A stretch of 64,000 nt of DNA from Alistipes sp. GTDB taxonomy: Bacteria > Bacteroidota > Bacteroidia > Bacteroidales > Rikenellaceae. The notes under the pieces were generated by a model. It saw nothing but the letters and a program-made list of their open reading frames with translations, made no database searches and was not told the origin of the DNA. Both the position numbers and the translations under genes were made by a program. The stretch lies in NCBI GenBank assembly GCA_020026335.1, contig JAHHQO010000006.1, positions 1 to 64,000 of the forward strand. The letters run 5' to 3'. Below are positions 16,789 to 25,276 of the stretch, piece by piece. The first letter of the stretch is position 1; each line of letters starts with the position of its first letter.

Positions 16789-17439
16789 CTATGCTTTAAG
16801 AATTTTTATAATTTCGGCAGCAGGGTCCTCGGCCTTGAACACGGCACTGCCTGCCACCAACGCATCGGCACCTGCCGCATACACCTCGCCCGCGTTGTGA
16901 GACGAGATACCGCCATCGACCTCGATAATCAGTTTGGGATTATAGCCGTTGGCCATGCTACGCAACTCGCGGATTTTCTCTATCGAACCGCGGATGAACG
17001 ACTGTCCGCCGAAGCCCGGCTCGACACTCATCACCAGCACCAAATCCACCATCGGGAGAATATCCTTCAGCACATCGACCGATGTGGCGGGCTTGATGGA
17101 GATACCCACCTTGGCACCTGCCTGACGGATTTTGTCGATACAGCCCTTCACATCGTTGGTCGCCTCATAGTGGAAGGTGACCAAATCGGCGCCTGCCTCC
17201 ACAAATTTGGCAACATAACGCTCGGGGTCCACAATCATCAGATGCACATCCAAGAACTTGCCTGTGGCCTTGCGGATGGGTTTCATGACCGGGAAACCGA
17301 AGGAGATGTTGGGGACAAAGACACCGTCCATGACATCGATGTGTACCCATTGAGCCTCACTCTGGTCAATCATACGGGTATCGCGCTCAAGATGACCGAA
17401 ATCGGCCGAAAGCATTGAAGGTGCTACTATACGTTGCAT
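16789..17439 (-). CDS. rpe: Ribulose-phosphate 3-epimerase
   Basis: A 216-residue TIM-barrel enzyme of the pentose phosphate pathway that interconverts ribulose-5-phosphate and xylulose-5-phosphate. Family motifs: APSMLSADFGHLERD at the start, WVHIDVMDGVFVPNISFG (metal-binding His and Asp), VLVMSVEPGFGGQSFI, and IEVDGGISSHN with the second metal Asp. The start at 17439 gives the standard MQRIVAPSMLSADF N-terminus; the longer frame to 17487 overlaps the -7 box. It is first in rpe-abcF-rlmB-ygjP. Confidence 0.95.
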   Translation of the reverse strand: MQRIVAPSMLSADFGHLERDTRMIDQSEAQWVHIDVMDGVFVPNISFGFPVMKPIRKATGKFLDVHLMIVDPERYVAKFVEAGADLVTFHYEATNDVKGCIDKIRQAGAKVGISIKPATSVDVLKDILPMVDLVLVMSVEPGFGGQSFIRGSIEKIRELRSMANGYNPKLIIEVDGGISSHNAGEVYAAGADALVAGSAVFKAEDPAAEIIKILKA

Positions 17440-17471
17440 AATTTCAGGGTTTAATCGTGATTTTATCTTCG

Positions 17472-17479
17472 CAAAGATA
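17472..17479 (-). promoter_or_regulatory. -7 box for the rpe operon
   Basis: TATCTTTG on the minus strand, 32 bases upstream of ATG 17439. Confidence 0.6.
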
Positions 17480-17544
17480 CAAAACAATCCTCATTGAGAC
17501 GAAATTTTACGCCATTATTGAGGGCTCAAATCCAAAATATTGCC

Positions 17545-17552
17545 TAATTTTG
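17545..17552 (+). promoter_or_regulatory. -7 box immediately before rmuC
   Basis: TAATTTTG ends 5 bases before ATG 17558. If used, the transcript would begin at or next to the start codon. Confidence 0.4.
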
Positions 17553-17557
17553 TCTCT

Positions 17558-18952
17558 ATGGATACCACCTTGATTCTTTGTATTGCGGTACTCGGCGCAG
17601 CGGTTCTGCTGTTGGGTGCCGCGCTGCTCTCCGCAGTGAAGGAGCGGCAGCATCTGAAGGAGCAGTTGCGCGAAAGCGATGCCCGCCTCACCCGTCTTCT
17701 CGACGAGAAACACACCCTCGAGGAGCAACACCTCGCCACTTCCAATGCACTGGCAGCCCTGCGTGCCTCGTCGGAAGCCGAACTGCGTGCCGTGCGTTCA
17801 ACCTCCGAGACGGAGTTGCGCGCCCTTAGGAGTCGTTACGATGAGGCACTCAAGCGCGAGGAGCAACGCCGACAGGAGGAGCGCGACAACCGCCAACAGG
17901 AGTACGAGCGGCTGAAAAGTGAGTTTCAGAACCTCGCCAACGAGATTTTCGGCGAGCAGTCGCGCCACTTCAAGGAGAGCAACCGCGAGCAGATAGATGC
18001 CCTGCTGCGCCCCTTCAAGGAGCACATCACCGAGTTCCGCCGCCGTGTGGAGGAGATTAACGACACGCAGAACTCCCAGCGCGGAGAGCTGAAGAACGAG
18101 CTGAAGCGACTCATGGATCTGAACCAAAGCATCTCGACCGAGGCACAGAACCTGACCAACGCCCTCAAGGGCAACTCGAAGGTGCAGGGCGACTGGGGCG
18201 AGATGTTGTTGGAGACGATACTCGACAACTCGTCACTGACCAAGGGCATTCACTACGAGACGCAGTTCAACATCAAGGACAGCACGGGTCGCAACCTGCG
18301 TCCCGATGTGCTGATACATCTGCCCGACAACAAGGAAATCGTCATCGACTCGAAGGTCTCGCTCACGGCATTCACCGAATACACCGCTGCCGAGACGCAC
18401 GCCGAGCGACAGAAATATCTGGCGGCACACATAAAGTCCGTGCGCGAGCATGTCAACGAATTGAGCCGCAAGGAGTATCAGAAGTTGGTCAATTCGCCCG
18501 ACTTCGTCATCATGTTCATACCCAACGAACCCGCCTTCCTCGAGGCGTTGAAGGCCGACCGGCAGATATGGGCAGATGCCTACCGCAATCAGGTCATCAT
18601 CTCCTCGCCCACGCATCTGTTTGCCCTGCTCAAAATCGTGGCAGACCTCTGGAAGTACAACGACCAGGACAAGAATACGCAGGAGATTGCCGCCTGCGGA
18701 CTGACCCTCTACAAGCAGTTGGCGGCCATCACCCAGTCGCTCGAACAGGTCGGCATATCGTTGGGCAAGGCACAGAACGCCTACGACGATGTCTACAAAC
18801 GCATACACACGGGCAACGACAACATCGTGCGTGTGGGCGAGCGTCTGCGCAAGAAAGCCATGTTGCAGGTCAAGAACCGCCCCTCGGCACAGCTTCTGCA
18901 ATTGGCACAGGCGGAGGACGATGTTCTCGACAGCGAGTACACCCCCCAATAG
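17558..18952 (+). CDS. rmuC: DNA recombination protein RmuC
   Basis: A 464-residue protein. An N-terminal transmembrane helix (about 5-25) is followed by a long coiled coil rich in Arg, Glu and Leu (about 28-170). The RmuC domain (about 190-400) carries KVQGDWGEMLLETILDNSSL, RPDVLIHLPDNKEIVIDSKVSLTAF and FVIMFIPNEPAFLEAL. The IDSKVS block contains the nuclease-like Asp/Lys residues seen in the family. RmuC limits certain DNA rearrangements; its mechanism is not settled. The start at 17558 is preferred to a TTG at 17540. The stop codon lies inside the CCCCCC/GGGGGG hairpin at 18942-18960. Confidence 0.92.
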   Translation: MDTTLILCIAVLGAAVLLLGAALLSAVKERQHLKEQLRESDARLTRLLDEKHTLEEQHLATSNALAALRASSEAELRAVRSTSETELRALRSRYDEALKREEQRRQEERDNRQQEYERLKSEFQNLANEIFGEQSRHFKESNREQIDALLRPFKEHITEFRRRVEEINDTQNSQRGELKNELKRLMDLNQSISTEAQNLTNALKGNSKVQGDWGEMLLETILDNSSLTKGIHYETQFNIKDSTGRNLRPDVLIHLPDNKEIVIDSKVSLTAFTEYTAAETHAERQKYLAAHIKSVREHVNELSRKEYQKLVNSPDFVIMFIPNEPAFLEALKADRQIWADAYRNQVIISSPTHLFALLKIVADLWKYNDQDKNTQEIAACGLTLYKQLAAITQSLEQVGISLGKAQNAYDDVYKRIHTGNDNIVRVGERLRKKAMLQVKNRPSAQLLQLAQAEDDVLDSEYTPQ

Positions 18953-19101
18953 AAGGGGGGCATCGGGAAGCCTAATTGCCATGGATAAATCCAGCTTAAT
19001 AATCTGCACATTGATAAATACTTGAGGTGAGATTATTATTTGGGCTGTTACTTTCTAGCGTGTGTGTTGATGGCATTCCTTCATGCCTGTATAGAATAAA
19101 G

Positions 19102-19146
19102 AATCCGTTGGTAGAAGCATTTGAATTTGCGTTCTGCCAACGGATT
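19102..19146 (-). terminator. Terminator of the TonB-receptor gene
   Basis: A 15-bp stem (19102-19116 with 19132-19146, one G-T pair) lies 31 bases past the receptor stop. The minus-strand trailing sequence is CTTTATTC, so it is a moderate terminator. Confidence 0.6.
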
Positions 19147-19177
19147 TTAATTTATAAGAATACGATAAAATACTTAT

Positions 19178-21838
19178 TTATAATCTTTCGATTTCCTTAA
19201 AGTCTTGATGATGAGTTTTGCTCCTTTCTTTACCAAATCGATAGGATACATTTAATTTAATTTGTCTTGATTCACCCTTTCCCCAATTCCACAACTTAAA
19301 TCCAGGAAAGGAACTATAATTATCCCAATTATTAGTCCAAAATAAATCAGTCAATGATAAATTGACATTTAAACGTTTTTTCATGAAAGATCTACCGATT
19401 GCCAAATCAACATATCCAGTAGGCTCCATTTCCTCGTTTGCTGCACCAAGTCTCTTTGTAGAAAAAGCCCCGTTTATTTCTAGCTGAAATTTACAAGGTA
19501 AACGGAAAGTATTCATTAATGTAAATATACCAGCAACAGCCTCCTTTTTAAATTTCCGGCTAGCATCGAAAGCAATGTCTTTATTGATATAGTAACCAAT
19601 CATATTGAGATTCATATTCCACCATTTGGTTGGATTGATTCCCCAATTTAATGTAATAGAAAACTGCTGTTGCTTCCCAATATTCCTTGGTGTCATAATT
19701 ACCTTGTTCGAAGATAAAGTATCCGTAATCTGTGCCTTATAATCTTTCATATAGGTGTAAGCAGCTATCAATGAAAGTTTATTTTTGCTATATGCCGCAG
19801 TTACCCGATGCGTCTTTTGTGGACTTAAAAAGGGATTTCCTTTCCAATACGATAATTCATCCAATAGGTATTCAAACGGATTTAAATCTTGATACGCAGG
19901 TCTATCAATGCGACTTCCGTAACTTACGGATAAAGATTGTTCATCTGATAACTGGCAGTTCAAGTTCAAAGATGGAAATACATCAAAATAACTCCTTTTA
20001 TTTTCTTTATCATGAATGCCATCGATAGTAAATAATCTTCCATCAGACCAAGTTTGCTCTCCGCGTAATCCTATTTCAAGATTCCATTTTTCATTAAAAG
20101 GATAAGCATACAACAAATAAGCTGCCAGTATTTTTTCTTTATAAGTAAAATCATTAGACTGTGTTTCATCTATAATATCCTGCTCGTTTTTAACTTCATA
20201 AAACTGGTAACCATTATCAGCATTAACGTTAGAATATTTGAGTCCTGATTTCAGCTCACCTTTACCTAATTTATGGTTTTGATTGTACGCTAAAGCATAG
20301 ATATGGATATTTCTACTATTGACCGACCTGTATAGTAAATCTGATAAAGTTTCACCATCTGGTCGTTTGTAAATATTAGGCTGAAGATTTCCGGATCCTC
20401 CATCAAACCAGGCATAATTGGCATCTAATGTATATCGAACGCCTTCTTTGGGAGTCGATACATAATAAAGATTTGCACCGTATCGGTTCCCTTTCTGTTT
20501 ATAATATATATTTTGAGCATATAATATCTGCTCGAGTTCATTACGTTCTATATCAGTTATTTCCGTTGTAGTTGTAGTTTGTCCCGGACCAAACAGCGTA
20601 TTTGCAGTCAGTTGTCCGCCTACCAAATTTTTATCATTGAATTTATATTCAAAATCCAGATTTCCAGCTATTGTTTTTCTTTTGTCCGTATCATCTGTGG
20701 GACTATAATATTCCTTTCCACTTTGAATTCTTCTCATTCCGTAGTCTAAATCATAATAGCCAAATTGATGGTGATAATTACCCATCATGCTGAATTTGTG
20801 ATTTGTATAACTGAACGATAATTCAGTATTCTGACGTAAATTGTTCCAATAAGATGCTCCATTATTCATATAGAAGGAATATCCTTCATTATGTTGCTTG
20901 TTCGTATTTATATTGATAATTCCACCAGAGCCTTCAGCGTCATATTGAGCCGATGGGTTGTTAATGATTTCAACAGATGCCACTGATGTGGAAGACATGG
21001 ACTTCAACAAAGCTACAACTTCTTCTTGTTTCATATAGGTAGATTTGCCATTAAATATGACTAAGGCACCATTCCTTCCACCGATACTGATATTATCATT
21101 ACTATCGACAAATACTCCTGGAGTTCTCTTCAATACATCCAGTGCCGAACTTCCAGCAAGTATTCCACTATTTTTAGGGACAAAAAGAAGATTGCCATTA
21201 GTTACCCTCACTGAAGGTGTCTGTTTTTCACCCACTACTACAACGTCCTCCAATTGTATGCTTGCTGAGCGAAGTTGTATTTTAATAAACGAATCTCCAT
21301 TTACTTTTATAGTATCAGATAAATAAGGCGAAAATCCGAGACAACTTGCATATAACTGAATATTACCGGCTGTTTTGATGCTAAAAAATCCCTTGAAGGA
21401 TGTAATGCATTGATCTATGGAAGCTCCTGTCTGTACATCAATCAAACTGACAACAGCTGCATCTATAGGATGATTTAGTGAATCACATACCACTCCCGAC
21501 AATTCATAATCAATGGTGGGAATTTTATAGACTGTTTTTGACTTTTGTATTACATATGTATTGTCACGAACTTTTTTGAAAAGAAAGTATTTATCAGCTA
21601 ATAATTGACCTAGAGCCTGTTCCACAGACATTTTCTCTAATTTACAAGTCACCAGATACGATTCAACATCAGCGTAATCAAAAAGAATATGCGTTTCGCT
21701 TTCTTTTTCTATGCTTTTAAGAGCTTCTGATAAGGGAACATTTTGTAATTCAATATTTATCAACTTGTCTTGTTGAGCAAACAAATTTAAAGAGTGCCAT
21801 ACTACCAGGCAGAAAATCAGAAAGAATTTAAGTTTCAT
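19178..21838 (-). CDS. TonB-dependent outer-membrane transducer with STN domain
   Basis: An 886-residue outer-membrane protein. Signal peptide 1-21 (ends LFAQQ); STN signalling domain about 25-95 (NIELQNVPLSEALKSIEKES); a carboxypeptidase-regulatory-like beta-sandwich about 112-190; plug about 200-310 (ALDVLKRTPGVFVDS, GGRNGALVIFNGKSTY, SAQYDAEGSGGIININT); then a long beta-barrel of the outer-membrane beta-barrel family. The STN domain is what contacts FecR-type anti-sigma factors, so with the two upstream genes this forms a cell-surface signalling system. No SusD partner or substrate gene is present, so the ligand is unknown. Codon use is AT-rich, unlike the flanks. The gap to fecR is 72 bases. 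Confidence 0.9.
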   Translation of the reverse strand: MKLKFFLIFCLVVWHSLNLFAQQDKLINIELQNVPLSEALKSIEKESETHILFDYADVESYLVTCKLEKMSVEQALGQLLADKYFLFKKVRDNTYVIQKSKTVYKIPTIDYELSGVVCDSLNHPIDAAVVSLIDVQTGASIDQCITSFKGFFSIKTAGNIQLYASCLGFSPYLSDTIKVNGDSFIKIQLRSASIQLEDVVVVGEKQTPSVRVTNGNLLFVPKNSGILAGSSALDVLKRTPGVFVDSNDNISIGGRNGALVIFNGKSTYMKQEEVVALLKSMSSTSVASVEIINNPSAQYDAEGSGGIININTNKQHNEGYSFYMNNGASYWNNLRQNTELSFSYTNHKFSMMGNYHHQFGYYDLDYGMRRIQSGKEYYSPTDDTDKRKTIAGNLDFEYKFNDKNLVGGQLTANTLFGPGQTTTTTEITDIERNELEQILYAQNIYYKQKGNRYGANLYYVSTPKEGVRYTLDANYAWFDGGSGNLQPNIYKRPDGETLSDLLYRSVNSRNIHIYALAYNQNHKLGKGELKSGLKYSNVNADNGYQFYEVKNEQDIIDETQSNDFTYKEKILAAYLLYAYPFNEKWNLEIGLRGEQTWSDGRLFTIDGIHDKENKRSYFDVFPSLNLNCQLSDEQSLSVSYGSRIDRPAYQDLNPFEYLLDELSYWKGNPFLSPQKTHRVTAAYSKNKLSLIAAYTYMKDYKAQITDTLSSNKVIMTPRNIGKQQQFSITLNWGINPTKWWNMNLNMIGYYINKDIAFDASRKFKKEAVAGIFTLMNTFRLPCKFQLEINGAFSTKRLGAANEEMEPTGYVDLAIGRSFMKKRLNVNLSLTDLFWTNNWDNYSSFPGFKLWNWGKGESRQIKLNVSYRFGKERSKTHHQDFKEIERL

Positions 21839-21910
21839 AATTCGTTAGTTAAAATATATTGTTTGCTATAAATACGATTACATGTTCATTTCGGGTACCA
21901 TCTCTCAAGA

Positions 21911-22930
21911 TTATTTTCCGACTATAATCGTTTTATTGTCGATAATGGAAATATCATCGCTGATAAAGCCTAATAATTCGATTACAGAATTGAGAGACTC
22001 GTCTCTGGAAGCTTTAAAATGTAGTCGGTCGTTCATTCTATCCTTATCCTTGAATATGACATTTACATTATACCACCGTCCAAGTTCACAAAGAATCTCT
22101 TTTAATGTTTTATTGTCAAAAAAGAAAGTTTGTTCTGTCCACGATTTGGCATCTGCAATATGTACATTTTCCTTGACGCATAATTCACCTTCTTTGTTCA
22201 ATTCGACTTGCTCACCTGGTTTGATAAGCAGATTCTCTTTATCTGTTACGGACGCAACCTGCAAAGAACCCGAAAATAAAGTTACATTTGGAGATTCGGA
22301 ACGATAGTTGCGTATATTAAAAGAAGTCCCCAACACACAGGTATTGATTTTTCCTGATTGTACAATAAACGGATGAAGGGAATCCTTGCTGACTACAAAA
22401 AAGCCCTCACCTGAAAGATTAACGGTTCGATTCTTTTCACCAAAAAGATGCATGTCATAGGATAACCTACTATCTGCGTTTAGAATAACCGATGTGCCAT
22501 CTGGAAGTATGATGCGTTTTTGTAAACCTCTTGGCACAGAAATAATTTGCTGGTCATCAACGATTTCCTGCTTTACAACCTGTGTTACGCTATTCGCTTC
22601 AAATACTTGTATAGAATCATCGCTATCAACAGGTCTAAGAGCGAAATATAAGAAAAACAAAATGCAAGCTGCTACCGACGACAATCGTAGCATATGAATC
22701 GTTGTTGAATGCTTTTTTCTCCGTTTCCTGAAAGTATCCCATTCTTTATCAGCGTCAGGAAGAGAACCCTTACTGCGAGCCAAGGCCTCCCGTCCATATA
22801 ATATAGCACGTGCGGCCTTCTGACATTCTTCGTCTTTAAACAGTTCTTTTAATTCATCAGAAGTAATCGCAGATGGATTTTCTAAAGCATCTAAAACTCG
22901 ACTAATTTTCTTTTCAGTATCTTGATTCAT
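21911..22930 (-). CDS. FecR-family anti-sigma factor
   Basis: A 339-residue inner-membrane regulator. The N-terminal cytoplasmic part (about 1-78, highly charged) should bind the sigma factor; one transmembrane helix follows (about 80-98, SSVAACILFFLYFAL). The periplasmic FecR domain (about 125-220) has RIILPDGTSVILNADSRLSY and VNLSGEGFFVVSKDSLHPF. The C-terminal domain (about 250-339, FFDNKTLKEILCELGRWYNV) is the DUF4974 type that meets the receptor STN domain. It lies 48 bases after the sigma gene and 72 before the receptor, in one operon. Confidence 0.93.
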   Translation of the reverse strand: MNQDTEKKISRVLDALENPSAITSDELKELFKDEECQKAARAILYGREALARSKGSLPDADKEWDTFRKRRKKHSTTIHMLRLSSVAACILFFLYFALRPVDSDDSIQVFEANSVTQVVKQEIVDDQQIISVPRGLQKRIILPDGTSVILNADSRLSYDMHLFGEKNRTVNLSGEGFFVVSKDSLHPFIVQSGKINTCVLGTSFNIRNYRSESPNVTLFSGSLQVASVTDKENLLIKPGEQVELNKEGELCVKENVHIADAKSWTEQTFFFDNKTLKEILCELGRWYNVNVIFKDKDRMNDRLHFKASRDESLNSVIELLGFISDDISIIDNKTIIVGK

Positions 22931-22978
22931 ATTATATTCTTTATTTATATACGTTTATATAAGATTTTTAGGTACCAA

Positions 22979-23509
22979 TTATTTCAGTAAATCAAATTCT
23001 TCACGTATCATTCGCAATACTTTCATGATATGCTTTTTGATTCCGCTACTGCTCATATGATATTCAAGTGCTACCTCTTCATATTTCTTGTTACAGAAAT
23101 AGCATTTTGTAAAGATTCCTTTAGTCGGTTCGTTTAATTCCGAAATTATTTTCTCTATTTTATTCAAGCGTTCTTCATGCAGGTTTAAGTTATCGATATC
23201 TTCATATTCGGAAGTAAGATATTCGTGTAGGGCTGCATAATTCTGTTCCACTTTCTTATGTCTGAGATAATCAATACATTGATTCCGAGTTAAAGTGAAA
23301 AGATATGAAGATATTGTACCTTCTTTCAGTGTATAGGTATTCCTTTGCATCCAAACTTTTTCGAATACATCATTTACTATGTCTTTTGAAGTTTCTTCAT
23401 CAGTAATAAACCGAAAGGTAAAAAAATATAATTGAGAGAAATACGTCTTATATATTTTCTCAAACTCATCTTCCGTTATTTTATTTTTGCTTAAATGAAA
23501 AATAGTCAT
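22979..23509 (-). CDS. ECF sigma-70 factor (FecI-like)
   Basis: A 176-residue ECF sigma factor of the Bacteroidota FecI-like type. Region 2 (about 10-85) contains FEKIYKTYFSQLYFFTFRFI, DIVNDVFEKVW and the LFTLTRNQCIDYLRHKK segment that melts the -10 element; region 4 (about 115-176) ends in KKYEEVALEYHMSSSGIKKHI, the -35 helix-turn-helix. The ATG at 23509 is chosen because the longer frame (to 23602) crosses a -7 box and reads as non-coding. It heads the sigma/anti-sigma/receptor operon and probably activates the receptor gene when the FecR protein is relieved. Confidence 0.92.
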   Translation of the reverse strand: MTIFHLSKNKITEDEFEKIYKTYFSQLYFFTFRFITDEETSKDIVNDVFEKVWMQRNTYTLKEGTISSYLFTLTRNQCIDYLRHKKVEQNYAALHEYLTSEYEDIDNLNLHEERLNKIEKIISELNEPTKGIFTKCYFCNKKYEEVALEYHMSSSGIKKHIMKVLRMIREEFDLLK

Positions 23510-23513
23510 GATG

Positions 23514-23521
23514 CAAAAATA
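23514..23521 (-). promoter_or_regulatory. -7 box just before the ECF sigma gene
   Basis: TATTTTTG on the minus strand ends 4 bases before ATG 23509, predicting a leaderless or nearly leaderless mRNA. It is in AT-rich sequence, so a chance match is possible. Confidence 0.4.
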
Positions 23522-23633
23522 ATTAAAGGTTTTAATAATCTGAGATAAACACTTATTTTTTATATACTGCTTCTGTAAAAAATCAAAGTCGTGGTCTAGC
23601 ACTCTGAGAACTTTATAGTAAACTGATTTTTAC

Positions 23634-23667
23634 GTGACAGCTTAAAAAGTGTGACATTAAAGTGACA
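23634..23667. repeat. Three GTGACA repeats upstream of the sigma gene
   Basis: GTGACA occurs at 23634-23639, 23651-23656 and 23662-23667, the last two in near-identical context (GTGACATTAAA and GTGACATTTTT). This is 125-160 bases upstream of the sigma start, inside the island. It may be an operator or the remnant of a recombinase site. Confidence 0.5.
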
Positions 23668-23793
23668 TTTTTAGAATTTTCGACATTCCTAAAATCTATA
23701 TAATATGCATTAAAACCACTGTATATCATTTAGTTATAACACATAGCGGTTTATTGTAAATGTAGAAGCCTCCACCCCCCATCGGCACGCGAC

Positions 23794-23837
23794 AAAAAAA
23801 CTCCGCACGGATTATCGTGCGGAGTTTTCTTTTTTTC
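23794..23837 (-). terminator. Terminator of tsaB
   Basis: Stem AACTCCGCACG (23799-23809) / CGTGCGGAGTT (23816-23826) is flanked by an A run (T run on the minus strand) and by a T-rich tail. It could act in both directions. Confidence 0.85.
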
Positions 23838-23852
23838 GTGAGAACCTCTTGT

Positions 23853-24563
23853 TTACAAGAGTTTCTTCTTCGACTGTGTAATCACAAAGTCCTTGAGGTA
23901 GAAAGGCTCGAAGTAGGCAATATCCACCTGCTCGCCCTTATCCAAAGCCTCCTGTGCCAGACGCGCCAGACCGCGTGCCGAAGGAGTGACATTCACCCAA
24001 ACGGCATCCTTCAGCGTCTCGGTGCACTTCTTCGCACCGTTACCGAAGATGACGAAAGGATGTGACGCATCACCACGGAAATCCTTGAAACTCTCCTCGG
24101 TGATAATCTCCGCCTCGACCTCGTTCATGGCGTGACCCTCGGTATCGAACACCTGGGCATAGACCTCCATACGGCGGGCATCGACCATGGGACACAGACG
24201 CGCATTCTCCCAGTTGTCCACATCGAGAATACCTGCCTCGTAGTCCTCGCGTGCCACCTCGGCGAGCGCATCAAGCGAACCCACTGCCAGCAGAGGTTTC
24301 TTCAGACCGTAGCACAGACCCTTGGCAAACGACACGCCGATTCTCAGACCCGTATAGGAACCCGGACCCTTGCCCACAGCCACAGCGTCCAGCTCATCGG
24401 GTGCCACACCTGTCTCGCGCAACAGCTCATCGACAAAAACGCCCACCTTCTTGGCGTGGTCTCTACCCTCGTCGCTCTCGCGCAACGAGATTAACTCTCC
24501 ATCACGGGCAATACCCACAGAGCAGATATCGGTACCCGTCTCAATACACAAAATAAGTGACAT
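23853..24563 (-). CDS. tsaB: tRNA threonylcarbamoyladenosine protein TsaB
   Basis: A 236-residue ASKHA-fold protein, partner of TsaD in making t6A37 on ANN-decoding tRNAs. Family motifs: LILCIETGTDICSVGIARDG at the N-terminus and VAVGKGPGSYTGLRIGVSFAKGL (about 62-84). It is a structural partner rather than the catalytic subunit. It lies 29 bases after smpB on the same strand, so the two are probably co-transcribed. Confidence 0.94.
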   Translation of the reverse strand: MSLILCIETGTDICSVGIARDGELISLRESDEGRDHAKKVGVFVDELLRETGVAPDELDAVAVGKGPGSYTGLRIGVSFAKGLCYGLKKPLLAVGSLDALAEVAREDYEAGILDVDNWENARLCPMVDARRMEVYAQVFDTEGHAMNEVEAEIITEESFKDFRGDASHPFVIFGNGAKKCTETLKDAVWVNVTPSARGLARLAQEALDKGEQVDIAYFEPFYLKDFVITQSKKKLL

Positions 24564-24592
24564 ATCTCCTGATTAATTTCTTTATACTCCCA

Positions 24593-25054
24593 TTAATAGC
24601 GGCGTTTCATGGCCTTGTCCATTTCGCGCTTGGCATCGTTCTCCTTCAGATACTCGCGCTTGTCGTAGGACTTACGACCGCGTGCCAGTCCGATGACGAT
24701 TTTGGCAAGTCCTCTCTCGTTGAGGAACATACGCAGACCCACGATGGTGAGTCCCTTGTCCTGCGAGGCACGCTGCAACTTGTCCAGCTCCTTGCCCGTG
24801 AGCAGCAGTTTGCGGTCACGGCGCGGCACGTGGTTGTTGCACGTACCCCACGCATACTCGGCTATATTGACTCCCTTAATCCACAACTCCCCCTTGTCGA
24901 AGTAGCAGAACGAGTCGGTCATCGAGGCCTTGCCCGCACGCACGGACTTGATTTCCGTGCCGACCAAAACCACACCGGCCACCCACTCCTCCAAAATCTC
25001 ATAGTCGAAGGTGGCACGCTTGTTACGAATATTTATCTTTTTCTGTTCGCTCAT
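24593..25054 (-). CDS. smpB: SsrA-binding protein SmpB
   Basis: A 153-residue oligonucleotide-binding-fold protein that carries tmRNA to stalled ribosomes. NIRNKRATFDYEILE..AGVVLVGTEIKSVRAGKASM, the LYI-like ELWIKGVNIAEY strand and RDRKLLLTGKELDKL are all present; the C-terminal tail is basic (KREMDKAMKRRY), as needed to enter the mRNA channel. It is separated from the upstream dnaG by 222 bases that hold no convincing gene. The ssrA gene itself is not in this window. Confidence 0.96.
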   Translation of the reverse strand: MSEQKKINIRNKRATFDYEILEEWVAGVVLVGTEIKSVRAGKASMTDSFCYFDKGELWIKGVNIAEYAWGTCNNHVPRRDRKLLLTGKELDKLQRASQDKGLTIVGLRMFLNERGLAKIVIGLARGRKSYDKREYLKENDAKREMDKAMKRRY

Positions 25055-25276
25055 ATTCCTTTTACGGCATACAAATTGTACAAAAATCTTTCACGGAACG
25101 GGAACGGGTGAACAGGTTTCAAATCTTGGATTGTTTTTCACACCTCATTCTGTTAATTTTTCTGTTTGCACAACACACTATCTCGGTGTGCGAAATCCCG
25201 TTTTCGTTCCTTTTTTATTTCAACTTTCCAACACGGTCTCGGACGGCATTGGCACTCATTTTCTTTCGAATCGCCG

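Larger units (their letters stand above)
18967..23771. mobile_element. AT-rich island with 7-bp flanking direct repeats
   Basis: About 4.8 kb of visibly AT-rich DNA is inserted between the convergent GC-rich genes rmuC and tsaB. It carries three leftward genes (ECF sigma, FecR, TonB-dependent transducer). The string GAAGCCT occurs at 18967-18973 and 23765-23771, exactly where base composition changes on each side, as a target-site duplication or recombination core would. No integrase, transposase or terminal inverted repeat is visible. Horizontal acquisition is strongly suggested by composition; the repeat as a true attachment site is inference. Confidence 0.6.

Noticed and set aside
25055..25276. 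Short frames between smpB and dnaG, including a 14-codon one near 25218-25262
   Set aside because: Too short, with no promoter or start context to support translation.
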